Below are positions 41,309-49,946 of a stretch of DNA of 64,000 nt, in pieces. How positions within the stretch are numbered: the first letter of the stretch is position 1; each line of letters opens with the position of its first letter. Below the pieces are notes generated by a model. It made no database searches. It was not told the origin of the DNA and worked only from the letters and a program-made list of their open reading frames with translations. The DNA is from Streptomyces sp. YS415 (lineage in GTDB: Bacteria > Actinomycetota > Actinomycetes > Streptomycetales > Streptomycetaceae): NCBI RefSeq assembly GCF_023544665.1, contig NZ_JAMJFL010000036.1:1-64000 (forward strand), in the 5' to 3' direction. A program made the translations under genes and the position numbers.

Positions 41309-42901
41309 ATGACTAGTCAGACCGTCGTCGACAAGGCGCCCCAGGACGCCGGCCCGTCCTCCGGACTGCGCGGGCACCCCTGGTTCACGCTCATAACCGT
41401 CGCCGTGGGCGTCATGATGGTGGCCCTGGACGGCACCATCGTGGCCATCGCCAACCCGGCCATCCAGAAGGACCTCGGCGCCACCTTCGCCGAGGTGCAG
41501 TGGATCACCAACGGCTACTTCCTGGCCCTCGCGGTCGCCCTGATCACCGCCGGCAAGCTGGGCGACCGGTTCGGGCACCGGCAGACCTTCCTCATCGGCG
41601 TGGTCGGCTTCGCGGCCGCCTCCGGCGCGATCGGCCTGTCCAGCAGCATCGGACTGGTCGTCGCCTTCCGGGTGCTGCAAGGTCTGTTCGGCGCCCTGCT
41701 GATGCCGGCCGCGCTCGGCCTGCTGCGGGCGACCTTCCCGGCCGAGAAGCTCAACATGGCGATCGGCATCTGGGGCATGGTCATCGGCGCCTCCACCGCG
41801 GGCGGCCCGATCCTCGGCGGTGTCCTCGTCGAGCACGTCAACTGGCAGTCGGTGTTCTTCATCAACGTGCCGGTCGGCATCCTCGCCGTCGTCCTCGGGG
41901 TGCTGATCCTGCTGGACCACCGCGCCGAGAACGCCCCGCGCTCCTTCGACCTCCTCGGCATCGGCCTGCTCTCGGGCGCGATGTTCTGCCTGGTGTGGGC
42001 GCTCATCAAGGCACCGGAGTGGGGCTGGGGCGACGGCCGGACGTGGGCGTTCATCGTCGCGTCGGTGGTGCTCTTCGGGCTCTTCGCGTTCTGGGAGACG
42101 AAGGTCAAGGAGCCGCTGATCCCGCTCGGGCTGTTCCGCTCGGTCCCGCTGTCGGCGGGTGTGGTGCTGATGGTCCTGATGGCCATCGCCTTCATGGGCG
42201 GCCTGTTCTTCGTGACGTTCTACCTGCAGAACGTGCACGGCATGAGCCCGATCGACGCCGGCCTGCACCTGCTCCCGCTCACCGGAATGATGATCGTCGG
42301 CTCGCCGCTGGCGGGCGTGCTGATCACCAAGCTCGGCCCGCGGGTCCCGCTGGCGGGCGGCATGGCCTTCACCGCCGTCGCCATGTACGGCATGTCCACC
42401 CTGGAGACGGACACCGGCAGCCTGGTGATGTCGATCTGGTTCGCCCTGCTGGGTCTCGGCCTCGCGCCGGTCATGGTCGGCGCCACCGAGGTCATCGTCG
42501 GCAACGCGCCCCTGGAGCTCTCCGGTGTGGCCGGCGGTCTGCAGCAGGCCGCGATGCAGATCGGCGGCAGCCTCGGTACGGCCGTGCTGGGCGCCGTGAT
42601 GGCCTCCAAGGTCGACAGCGACCTGGCCGGCAACTGGACGGACGCCGGGCTGCCGGAACTGACGGCGGCTCAGGAGGCAGGGGCCGCCGAGGCGGTGCAG
42701 GTGGGTGTGGCACCGGTGGCCCCGGGCACGCCGGACGCGATCGCCGCCAAGATCACGGACGTCGCGCACGACACCTTCATCTCCGGGATGAGCCTCGCCT
42801 CACTGGTCGCGGCCGGGGTGGCGGCGGTGGCCGTCGCCGTCGCGTTCCTGACCAAGCGGGGCGAGAACGCGGAGGCGGGAGCGGGGGCCGCGCACATCTG
42901 A
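41309..42901 (+). CDS. MFS multidrug exporter (DHA2/EmrB type)
   Basis: Proton-driven drug exporter of 530 residues with about 14 membrane segments. Motif A reads GKLGDRFGHRQTF; the DHA2 motifs LDGTIVAIANPAIQKDLG and LRATFPAEKLNMAIGIWGM are present. The ATG at 41309 leads MTSQTVVDKAPQDAG. It is controlled, by arrangement, by the divergent TetR. A role in export of an antibiotic or self-made metabolite is possible. After it comes a 290-base stretch (42902-43191) in which no gene was recognised. Confidence 0.93.
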   Translation: MTSQTVVDKAPQDAGPSSGLRGHPWFTLITVAVGVMMVALDGTIVAIANPAIQKDLGATFAEVQWITNGYFLALAVALITAGKLGDRFGHRQTFLIGVVGFAAASGAIGLSSSIGLVVAFRVLQGLFGALLMPAALGLLRATFPAEKLNMAIGIWGMVIGASTAGGPILGGVLVEHVNWQSVFFINVPVGILAVVLGVLILLDHRAENAPRSFDLLGIGLLSGAMFCLVWALIKAPEWGWGDGRTWAFIVASVVLFGLFAFWETKVKEPLIPLGLFRSVPLSAGVVLMVLMAIAFMGGLFFVTFYLQNVHGMSPIDAGLHLLPLTGMMIVGSPLAGVLITKLGPRVPLAGGMAFTAVAMYGMSTLETDTGSLVMSIWFALLGLGLAPVMVGATEVIVGNAPLELSGVAGGLQQAAMQIGGSLGTAVLGAVMASKVDSDLAGNWTDAGLPELTAAQEAGAAEAVQVGVAPVAPGTPDAIAAKITDVAHDTFISGMSLASLVAAGVAAVAVAVAFLTKRGENAEAGAGAAHI

Positions 42902-43191
42902 CGCGGCAAGGAGACCGGCCCCGCTTTCCCCTATCAGGGTGACAAGGCTAAAGATTCCTCGTCCTCGGCACGCGCCGCGGGTCACAGTGGGTCAAGCCCT
43001 CCGTACGGCATGTTCCTCGGGCACGTTCGTACGGCACGGAGGGCGACCGGTGCTGCGGCGCGCTGCCGGAGGGGGGCAGCGCGCCGGCGGCCCGAAACGG
43101 AACGGACTCGGAGGAATAGACCCGGAAGACGGGGTACCCGACCGGGGAACCGAATCCAACGAATCGACGGTTCCCGGGAGTTGAGTCCAGC

Positions 43192-43497
43192 ATGGCGGGC
43201 TTCGGACATGGAACGCGCAGGCACCCCCGCACGCGTGGCCGGACGTGGTCACGGTCCGGGCCGGACCGCGCGACACTCGGCATCGTCGGAACCATCTGCG
43301 CGGTGGCCGGCTTCTTCGTCCTGGGCATCATCCTGGGACCGGTGGCCATCGTCTGCGGCTGGCTCGCGATGAACCGATCCTGGTCCGGCGCCCGCCCGGT
43401 CCCGGCACTGATCGCCGTGGTGCTGGGTGCGATCGACACCCTCCTGGCCCTGGTCTGGCTGGCGGGTACGGGCGCACCCGGCGGCGGTCTGTTCTGA
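43192..43497 (+). CDS. DUF4190 small membrane protein
   Basis: Protein of 101 residues with a basic N-terminus and two membrane helices (LGIVGTICAVAGFFVLGIIL and ALIAVVLGAIDTLLALVWLA) around the DUF4190-like GPVAIVCGWLAMNRS. The function of the family is unknown. Its first 57 bases are free, but the rest is antisense to the tail of the potassium channel gene (43249-44232), so one of the two reading frames may be mis-bounded. Confidence 0.75.
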   Translation: MAGFGHGTRRHPRTRGRTWSRSGPDRATLGIVGTICAVAGFFVLGIILGPVAIVCGWLAMNRSWSGARPVPALIAVVLGAIDTLLALVWLAGTGAPGGGLF

Positions 43498-44232
43498 CCT
43501 GTCACGGCGCCCGTCCGACAGCGCCGCGACCTCCGCCCGCAGCTGACGGACCTCCTCCGTCAGCAGGTGGATCGCCTCCGTCTGGCGGCGCTCCTCCACG
43601 TCGTCCATCTCGAAGCGGGCGATGAACCAGGCGGCGATGTTCGCCGTCACGACACCGAGCAGCGCGATGCCGGACAGCATCAGGCCCACCGCGAGGACCC
43701 GGCCCAGACCGGTGGTCGGGGCGTGGTCCCCGTACCCCACCGTGGTCATGGTGGTGAAGGACCACCACACCGCGTCACCCAGCGTCCTGATGTTCCCGTC
43801 CGGGGAGTCCCGCTCCACGGACAGCACGGCCAGCGAGCCGAACATCAGCAGACCGACGACCGAGCCGACCACGTACGTCGTCAGCCGGACCTGCGAGGCC
43901 ATCCGGGCCCGCCGCCCGACCAGCATCAGCGTCGACACCAGCCGCAGCAGCCGCAGCGGCTGGATCAGCGGCAGCACCACCGCGCACAGGTCCAGCCAGT
44001 GCCGCCGTACGAACTCACGCCGGTTCTCGGCGAGTTTGAGCCGGACCAGGTAGTCGGCCGCGAAGGCGGCCCACACCACCCACTCGACCACCGTGCAGGC
44101 GCGCGTCAGCCCCTTGCCCGCCGAACTGTCCACGATCGGCACGGCGTAGGCGACGGCGAACAGCACCGCCAGCGCCAGCAGTGGCCGTTGTGTGCGCTGT
44201 TCCCAGCGGACCTGCGCGGGTCTCTCCTTCAT
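43249..44232 (-). CDS. Voltage-gated-type potassium channel with unusual C-terminal run-on
   Basis: Six-helix ion channel with selectivity filter TMTTVGYGD and an S4-like LRLLRLVSTLMLVGRRAR. The convincing part ends in a coiled coil (ERRQTEAIHLLTEEVRQLRAEV) near ALSDGRRDR. The frame then continues for about 83 residues rich in Gln, Asp, His and Arg, entirely antisense to the DUF4190 gene. In the +1 frame a TGA appears just after GRR, so a small frameshift may have removed the native stop. The channel itself is confident, its last 83 residues are not. Confidence 0.8.
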   Translation of the reverse strand: MKERPAQVRWEQRTQRPLLALAVLFAVAYAVPIVDSSAGKGLTRACTVVEWVVWAAFAADYLVRLKLAENRREFVRRHWLDLCAVVLPLIQPLRLLRLVSTLMLVGRRARMASQVRLTTYVVGSVVGLLMFGSLAVLSVERDSPDGNIRTLGDAVWWSFTTMTTVGYGDHAPTTGLGRVLAVGLMLSGIALLGVVTANIAAWFIARFEMDDVEERRQTEAIHLLTEEVRQLRAEVAALSDGRRDRSEQTAAGCARTRQPDQGQEGVDRTQHHGDQCRDRAGAGPGSVHREPAADDGHRSQDDAQDEEAGHRADGSDDAECRAVRPGP

Positions 44233-44251
44233 GCCCGCATCGTAGGAAACG

Positions 44252-44287
44252 CGGGAGGGCCGGGGGGCAGTCGCCCCTCGGCCCTCC
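44252..44287. terminator. Hairpin between aceE and the channel gene
   Basis: GAGGGCCGGGGGGC and GCCCCTCGGCCCTC flank a short loop, between the aceE stop (44308) and the upstream end of the channel gene. Coordinates are accurate to a few bases. Confidence 0.65.
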
Positions 44288-44307
44288 AGTCGTCCGCGAG
44301 CGGAACG

Positions 44308-47055
44308 CTACGCGTCGCCGCCCGCGGCGCCGGGATCGGCCGCCGAGACATCCAGCAGCTGGTACCGGTCGATCGCCTGCTTCAGCGCCGAGCGGTCCAC
44401 CTTCCCCTCCTTGGCCAGCTCCGTCAGCACGGCCAGCACGATCGACTGGGCGTCGATGTGGAAGAACCGCCGGGCCGCGCCCCGGGTGTCCGCGAACCCG
44501 AAGCCGTCCGCGCCCAGCGACTGGTACGTCCCCGGCACCCACCGCGCGATCTGGTCCGGAACCGACCGCATCCAGTCGGACACCGCCACGAACGGGCCCT
44601 GCGCCCCGGCCAGCTTCCGGGTCACGTACGGCACCCGCTGCTCCTCCTCGGGATGCAGCAGGTTGTGCTCCTCGCACGCCACGGCCTCGCGCCGCAGCTC
44701 GTTCCAGGAGGTCGCCGACCAGACGTCGGCCTTCACGTTCCACTCCTCGGCGAGGATCCGCTGCGCCTCCACGGCCCACGGCACCGCGACACCGGACGCC
44801 ATGATCTGCGCCGGGACCGAGCCCGACGTGCCCGCGCTGAAGCGGTGGATGCCCTTGAGGATGCCCTCGGCGTCCACGTTCTCCGGCTCGGCCGGGTGCT
44901 GGATCGGCTCGTTGTAGACGGTGAGGTAGTAGAAGACGTCCTCGCCGGGCCTGCCGTCCGCCGTCGGGCCGTACATCCGCCGCAGACCGTCCTGCACGAT
45001 GTGCGCGATCTCGAACCCGAAGGCCGGGTCGTACGCCACACAGCCCGGGTTCGTCGACGCCAGCAACTGCGAGTGGCCGTCGGCGTGCTGCAGCCCCTCA
45101 CCGGTCAGCGTCGTGCGGCCGGCGGTCGCGCCCAGCACGAAGCCGCGCGAGAGCTGGTCCGCCATCTGCCAGAGCTGGTCGCCGGTCCGCTGGAAACCGA
45201 ACATCGAGTAGAAGACGTAGACCGGGATCAGCGGCTCGCCGTGCGTGGCGTACGCCGAACCCGCCGCGATCAGCGAGGCCGTGCAGCCCGCCTCCGAGAT
45301 GCCGTCGTGCAGCATCTGCCCGTTCGGCGCCTCCTTGTAGGCCAGCAGCAGCTCGCGGTCGACCGCCTCGTACTGCTGCCCGAGCGGGTTGTAGATCTTC
45401 GCGCTCGGGAAGAAGGAGTCCATGCCGAACGTGCGGTACTCGTCCGGCGCGATCAGCACGAACCGCCTGCCGATCTCCTTGTCCCGCATGAGGTCCTTGA
45501 GGAGCCGGACAAAGGCCATGGTCGTCGCGATCGACTGCTGACCCGAGCCCTTCTTCACGGTCGCGTACGTCTTGTCCTCGGGCAGCGGCAGCGGCTTCGC
45601 GCGCACGACACGGGTCGGGACGTACCCGCCCAGCGCCTGGCGGCGGTCGTGCATGTACTGGATCTCCTCCGTGTCCCGGCCCGGGTGGTAGTACGGCGGC
45701 GCGCCGGACTCCAGCTCCTTGTCGGAGATCGGCAGGTGGAGGCGGTCCCGGAAGCGCTTGAGGTCGTCGACCGTCAGCTTCTTCATCTGGTGCGTGGCGT
45801 TGCGGCCCTCGAAGTTCGGGCCCAGCGTCCAGCCCTTGATCGTCTTGGCCAGGATCACGGTCGGCTGGCCCTTGTGCGCCTTGGCCGCCGAGAAGGCCGC
45901 GTAGATCTTCTTGTGGTCGTGACCGCCGCGGCCCAGGTGCAGGACCTGGTCGTCGGTCATGTTCTCGACCATGGCGCGCAGCCGGTGGTCGTCGCCGAAG
46001 AAGTGGTCGCGGATGTAAGCGCCGGTCTCGGTGGCGTACGTCTGGAACTGCCCGTCCGGGGTGGTGTTCATCCGGTTGACCAGCAGGCCGTCCCGGTCCT
46101 GGGCCAGCAGCGGGTCCCAGGTGCGGTCCCAGACCAGCTTGATGACGTTCCAGCCGGCGCCCCGGAAGATCGACTCCAGCTCCTGGATGATCTTGCCGTT
46201 GCCGCGCACCGGGCCGTCGAGCCGCTGCAGGTTGCAGTTGACGACGAAGGTCAGGTTGTCCAGGCCCTCCCGGGCCGCGATGGACAGCTGGCCGAGCGAC
46301 TCCGGCTCGTCCATCTCGCCGTCCCCGAGGAACGCCCACACGTGCGACTTGGAGGTGTCCGCGATCCCGCGCGCCTCCATGTAGCGGTTCATCCGCGCCT
46401 GGTAGATCGCGCCGATCGGGCCGAGGCCCATCGACACCGTCGGAAACTCCCAGAAGTCCGGCATCAGCCGCGGATGCGGGTACGACGACAGCCCGTGCGG
46501 CGCCCTGGACTTCTCCTGGCGGAACGCGTCCAGGTTCTCTTCGCTGAGCCGGTCCAGCAGGAAGGCGCGGGCGTAGATGCCCGGCGAGGCGTGCCCCTGG
46601 AAGAAGACCTGGTCGCCGCCGTCGCCCTCGTCCTTGCCCCGGAAGAAGTGGTTGAAGCCCACGTCGTACAGGGAGGCGGAGGAGGCGAAGGTGGCGATGT
46701 GGCCGCCCACGCCGATCCCGGGGCGCTGCGCCCGGGACACCATGACCGCGGCGTTCCAGCGGGTCGCGTTGAGGATCTTGCGCTCGATCTCCTCGTTGCC
46801 GGGGAAGAACGGCTCGTCCTTGGTCGCGATCGTGTTGACGTAGTCCGTGCTGCGCATCTCGGGCACGGCCACGCGCTTCTCGCGCGCCCGCTCGATCAGC
46901 CGGAGCATCAGATAGCGGGCCCGCTCCCGGCCGCGCTCGTCCACAGCGGCGTCGAGGGAGTCGAGCCACTCCTGGGTTTCCTCGGGATCGAAGTCAGGAA
47001 CCTGACTCGGAAGGCCGCCAATGATGATCGGGTTGCGATCGGATCCGGAAGCCAC
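44308..47055 (-). CDS. aceE: Pyruvate dehydrogenase E1, homodimeric (AceE)
   Basis: Thiamine-diphosphate enzyme decarboxylating pyruvate and acetylating lipoyl-E2, feeding acetyl-CoA to central metabolism. 915 residues from a GTG with AAGGA upstream, the normal length. The TPP motif is FLGDGEMDEPESLGQL followed by VVNCNLQRLDGP; HGYSL-type catalytic loops such as PGIGVGGHIATF and FFQGHASPGIYA are present. It stands alone, as in other actinobacteria where E2 and E3 lie elsewhere, behind a 373-base upstream gap. Confidence 0.97.
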   Translation of the reverse strand: MASGSDRNPIIIGGLPSQVPDFDPEETQEWLDSLDAAVDERGRERARYLMLRLIERAREKRVAVPEMRSTDYVNTIATKDEPFFPGNEEIERKILNATRWNAAVMVSRAQRPGIGVGGHIATFASSASLYDVGFNHFFRGKDEGDGGDQVFFQGHASPGIYARAFLLDRLSEENLDAFRQEKSRAPHGLSSYPHPRLMPDFWEFPTVSMGLGPIGAIYQARMNRYMEARGIADTSKSHVWAFLGDGEMDEPESLGQLSIAAREGLDNLTFVVNCNLQRLDGPVRGNGKIIQELESIFRGAGWNVIKLVWDRTWDPLLAQDRDGLLVNRMNTTPDGQFQTYATETGAYIRDHFFGDDHRLRAMVENMTDDQVLHLGRGGHDHKKIYAAFSAAKAHKGQPTVILAKTIKGWTLGPNFEGRNATHQMKKLTVDDLKRFRDRLHLPISDKELESGAPPYYHPGRDTEEIQYMHDRRQALGGYVPTRVVRAKPLPLPEDKTYATVKKGSGQQSIATTMAFVRLLKDLMRDKEIGRRFVLIAPDEYRTFGMDSFFPSAKIYNPLGQQYEAVDRELLLAYKEAPNGQMLHDGISEAGCTASLIAAGSAYATHGEPLIPVYVFYSMFGFQRTGDQLWQMADQLSRGFVLGATAGRTTLTGEGLQHADGHSQLLASTNPGCVAYDPAFGFEIAHIVQDGLRRMYGPTADGRPGEDVFYYLTVYNEPIQHPAEPENVDAEGILKGIHRFSAGTSGSVPAQIMASGVAVPWAVEAQRILAEEWNVKADVWSATSWNELRREAVACEEHNLLHPEEEQRVPYVTRKLAGAQGPFVAVSDWMRSVPDQIARWVPGTYQSLGADGFGFADTRGAARRFFHIDAQSIVLAVLTELAKEGKVDRSALKQAIDRYQLLDVSAADPGAAGGDA

Positions 47056-47428
47056 GCTGGTCCTTACCTGTCAGAGGGCTGGTGTTCGGGGCTTGCTTCG
47101 GGGCATGTTTCTGGGGTTTTGCACTGCCTGCGCCGTCCCCATCGTGTACCTCGGGACGGCAAACGTCATCTCTACTGCGAGGTAATCCAAGCCTGGTCCT
47201 CCCTGAGGGTTCCCAAAAGCGCAAAGAGGGCAGAACGGTGTGGCGTGTGTCACCTTGGAGTGTGACGCCATGGCGGGAATCGCGGCGACACGGCCCGGAA
47301 CGTCACCGTTTCGGCGGTCTCGGCGGCCGGGTACTTGCGCGATCCGCCCCGCCCGTGTGGACTACGGCCAATGCTTCGCGCACGCGCGTGGCTGAGTTAT
47401 TCCCGAAGACATGATCAGGAGGCAACCC
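47056..47428. other. Divergent regulatory gap between aceE and DUF3052
   Basis: No gene was recognised. The gap must hold the aceE promoter and that of the DUF3052 gene. Base composition drops towards the DUF3052 side (GAGTTATTCCCGAAGACATG). A dyad at 47241-47270 is the most visible structure. Repeated TTCGGGGC-type tracts lie near the aceE start. Confidence 0.6.
47241..47270. promoter_or_regulatory. Dyad in the aceE/DUF3052 gap
   Basis: Outer arms TGGCGT and ACGCCA enclose GTGTCAC and GTGTGAC around CTTGGA. It could bind a regulator of aceE, DUF3052 or both. This is symmetry alone. Confidence 0.35.
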
Positions 47429-47869
47429 GTGAGCGCGACCGCGGACCACGCGGAGGAGCGGACGAACCCTGCCGTCAGGCTGGGGTTCCAGCCCGAGCAG
47501 GTGGTCCAGGAGATCGGCTACGACGAGGACGTAGACCAGGAACTCCGCGAGGCCATTGAGGAAGTCATCGGCAGCGATCTCGTGGACGAGGACTACGACG
47601 ACGTTGCCGATGCCGTGGTGCTGTGGTTCCGCGACGAGGACGGCGACCTGACAGATGCGCTGGTGGACGCCACCACGTACATCGAGGAGGGCGGCTCCAT
47701 CCTGCTGCTGACGCCGAAGACCGGACGCGACGGCTACGTAGAGCCGAGCGACATCTCCGAAGCCTCGACGACGGCCGGACTGTCGGCGTCCAAGAGCGTC
47801 AGTGTCGGCAAGGACTGGAGCGGCAGCCGGCTGGTGACGCCGAAGGCGGCGAAGTCCACGAAGAAGTAA
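47429..47869 (+). CDS. DUF3052 protein
   Basis: Small acidic actinobacterial protein of 146 residues, GTG start after AGGAGG. The conserved VRLGFQPEQVVQEIGYDEDVD and VLWFRDEDGDLTDALVDA are typical of DUF3052. The C-terminal 25 residues are basic and probably flexible (VTPKAAKSTKK). Function unknown; it lies divergent from aceE and before a peroxiredoxin. Confidence 0.9.
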   Translation: MSATADHAEERTNPAVRLGFQPEQVVQEIGYDEDVDQELREAIEEVIGSDLVDEDYDDVADAVVLWFRDEDGDLTDALVDATTYIEEGGSILLLTPKTGRDGYVEPSDISEASTTAGLSASKSVSVGKDWSGSRLVTPKAAKSTKK

Positions 47870-47883
47870 TCCTCCACCAGGCA

Positions 47884-47919
47884 CCGGACGGGCAGCCGAC
47901 TTCCGTCGGCCCCGTCCGG
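47884..47919. terminator. Terminator after DUF3052
   Basis: CCGGACGGG and CCCGTCCGG form the base of the stem, with an inner CCGAC-TTCC-GTCGG hairpin. It separates DUF3052 from the peroxiredoxin gene. Confidence 0.8.
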
Positions 47920-47990
47920 GGGCCCTTCGTGACCCCTGCGTAGGGTGGCCCCGACCACCCGAACAGCCTCATCGAAGGGACGAGCCGGAC

Positions 47991-48449
47991 ATGGCCCTCC
48001 AGGTCGGCGAAAAGGCCCCCGACTTCGAACTCAAGGACAACCACGGCCGCGCCGTGCGGCTGTCCGACTTCCGCGGTCAGCGGAACGTGGTGCTGCTCTT
48101 CTACCCGTTCGCCTTCACCGGCGTGTGCACCGGCGAGCTGTGCGAGCTGCGGGACAACCTGCCGAAGTTCACCGACCGCGACACCCAGCTGCTCGCCGTC
48201 TCCAACGACTCGGTCCCCACCCTGCGCGTCTTCGCCGAGCAGGAGGGCTTTGAATACCCCCTGCTCAGCGACTTCTGGCCGCACGGGGAGGTCTCCCGCG
48301 CCTACGGCGTCTTCGCGGAGGACAAAGGCTGCGCGGTGCGCGGCACCTTCGTCATCGACAAGGAGGGCCTCGTCCGCTGGACCGTCGTCAACGGCCTGCC
48401 GGACGCCCGCGACCTCAACGAGTACGTCAAGGCGCTCGACACCCTGTGA
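47991..48449 (+). CDS. Peroxiredoxin (AhpE/BCP type)
   Basis: Thiol peroxidase of 152 residues. The peroxidatic Cys is in FYPFAFTGVCTGELCELRD (PxxxTxxC), with a nearby possible resolving Cys. AVSNDSVPTLRVFAEQEGF and RGTFVIDKEG are typical AhpE features. Located immediately before the ter cluster, it may take part in the same stress response, though it has its own upstream gap and is widely conserved there. Confidence 0.93.
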   Translation: MALQVGEKAPDFELKDNHGRAVRLSDFRGQRNVVLLFYPFAFTGVCTGELCELRDNLPKFTDRDTQLLAVSNDSVPTLRVFAEQEGFEYPLLSDFWPHGEVSRAYGVFAEDKGCAVRGTFVIDKEGLVRWTVVNGLPDARDLNEYVKALDTL

Positions 48450-48562
48450 TTCTTGGGCCCCAGGGCCTGCGGCCCACGGGAACCCCTTACTAGGATCGAC
48501 TCGTTGATCCGGTACCAAACGCATGGCGGGGCTCCCCGCCCCTGGACACCAATGGAGGACTC

Positions 48563-49138
48563 GTGGGAGTCAGCCTCAGCAAGGGCGGCAATGTATCGCT
48601 GACCAAGGAGGCCCCCGGCCTTACCGCGGTCATCGTCGGTCTGGGGTGGGACATCCGCACCACGACCGGCACCGACTTCGACCTGGACGCCAGCGCGCTG
48701 CTGCTGAACTCGTCCGGCAAGGTCGCGAGCGACGCGCACTTCATCTTCTTCAACAACCTCAAGAGCCCCGACGGCTCCGTCGAGCACACCGGTGACAACC
48801 TCACCGGTGAGGGCGAGGGCGACGACGAGCAGATCAAGGTCGACCTGGCGAACGTCCCGGCCGACGTCGAGAAGATCGTCTTCCCGGTGTCGATCTACGA
48901 CGCCGAGAACCGCCAGCAGTCCTTCGGCCAGGTGCGCAACGCGTTCATCCGCGTCGCCAACCAGGCCGGCGGCGCCGAGATCGCCCGCTATGACCTCAGC
49001 GAGGACGCCTCCACCGAGACCGCCATGGTCTTCGGTGAGCTCTACCGCCACGGCGCGGAGTGGAAGTTCCGCGCCATCGGCCAGGGCTACGCCTCGGGCC
49101 TGCGCGGCATCGCGCAGGACTTCGGCGTGAACGTCTGA
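48563..49138 (+). CDS. terD: TerD-family stress protein, copy 1
   Basis: Calcium-binding beta-sandwich protein of 191 residues, GTG start after GGAGG. Hallmarks are MGVSLSKGGNVSLTKEAP, the acidic FDLDASALLL, NLTGEGEGDDEQI and the C-terminal RAIGQGYASGLRGIAQDFGV. TerD proteins act in tellurite, phage and chemical stress resistance. It is followed by a near-identical gene, evidently a tandem duplicate, with a terminator-like hairpin between. Confidence 0.96.
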   Translation: MGVSLSKGGNVSLTKEAPGLTAVIVGLGWDIRTTTGTDFDLDASALLLNSSGKVASDAHFIFFNNLKSPDGSVEHTGDNLTGEGEGDDEQIKVDLANVPADVEKIVFPVSIYDAENRQQSFGQVRNAFIRVANQAGGAEIARYDLSEDASTETAMVFGELYRHGAEWKFRAIGQGYASGLRGIAQDFGVNV

Positions 49139-49164
49139 GCCCGCCACCACCGCGCTCCAACCGC

Positions 49165-49195
49165 CCGGCGCCGCACGGTTTGCGTGCGGCGCCGG
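49165..49195. terminator. Hairpin between the two terD genes
   Basis: Perfect 13-bp stem CCGGCGCCGCACG / CGTGCGGCGCCGG with loop GTTTG. It suggests the two terD copies are separate or attenuated units. Confidence 0.85.
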
Positions 49196-49244
49196 ACGCG
49201 CAGGGAAACAACCAAAGAAGCTTGACCTGGGGAGGAACAGCATC

Positions 49245-49820
49245 ATGGGCGTCACGCTCGCCAAGGGGGGCAATGTCTCCCTGTCCAAGGCCGCACCGAA
49301 CCTCACCCAGGTGAAGATCGGGCTCGGCTGGGACGCGCGCTCCACCACCGGAGCCCCCTTCGACCTCGACGCCAGTGCGCTGATGTGCACCGGCGGACGG
49401 GTGATGGGGGACGAGTGGTTCGTGTTCTACAACCAGCTCAAGAGCCCGGACGGCTCCGTCGAGCACACCGGTGACAACCTCACCGGCGAGGGGGACGGCG
49501 ACGACGAGTCGCTGGTGATCGACCTCTCCAAGGTGCCCGCCCAGTGCGACAAGATCGTCTTCCCGGTCTCCATCCACATGGCGGACGAGCGGGGCCAGAC
49601 CTTCGGACAGGTGAGCAACGCCTTCATCCGGGTGGTCAACCAGGCCGACGGCGCCGAGCTCGCCCGGTACGACCTCAGCGAGGACGCCTCCACCGAGACG
49701 GCGATGATCTTCGGCGAGGTCTACCGATACCAGGGCGAATGGAAGTTCCGCGCGGTGGGCCAGGGCTACGCCTCGGGCCTGCGGGGCATCGCGCTGGACT
49801 TCGGGGTCAATGTTTCATAA
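49245..49820 (+). CDS. terD: TerD-family stress protein, copy 2
   Basis: Second TerD of 191 residues, same length and most residues as copy 1 (MGVTLAKGGNVSLSKAAP, DLDASALM, HTGDNLTGEGDGDDESL, GQGYASGLRGIALDFGVNVS). It has ATG 49245 with GGAGG in the short leader. Acidic calcium-site residues are kept. Differences gather in the loops (CTGGRVMGDEWFVFYNQLKS), so ligand or partner specificity may differ. Confidence 0.96.
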   Translation: MGVTLAKGGNVSLSKAAPNLTQVKIGLGWDARSTTGAPFDLDASALMCTGGRVMGDEWFVFYNQLKSPDGSVEHTGDNLTGEGDGDDESLVIDLSKVPAQCDKIVFPVSIHMADERGQTFGQVSNAFIRVVNQADGAELARYDLSEDASTETAMIFGEVYRYQGEWKFRAVGQGYASGLRGIALDFGVNVS

Positions 49821-49946
49821 CGCGATATGAGCAAAAGCCGGGGCCGCGTGGGGTACCAGGGGGCTCCGACTAGACTTCGGCTTCAAAAGTTCGTAAAGCC
49901 GAGTACGGCAGCGGGGGAGACCCGTACATACAGGATTGGGTAGCCA

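Noticed and set aside
42902..43191. Possible small gene between the MFS exporter and DUF4190
   Set aside because: The available frames are short, lack a ribosome site and show shadow-type composition; no convincing gene was seen.
43567..47265. Open frame of over 1200 codons on the plus strand
   Set aside because: It is antisense to the potassium channel and aceE genes and has no recognisable domain; long shadow frames are expected at this GC content.
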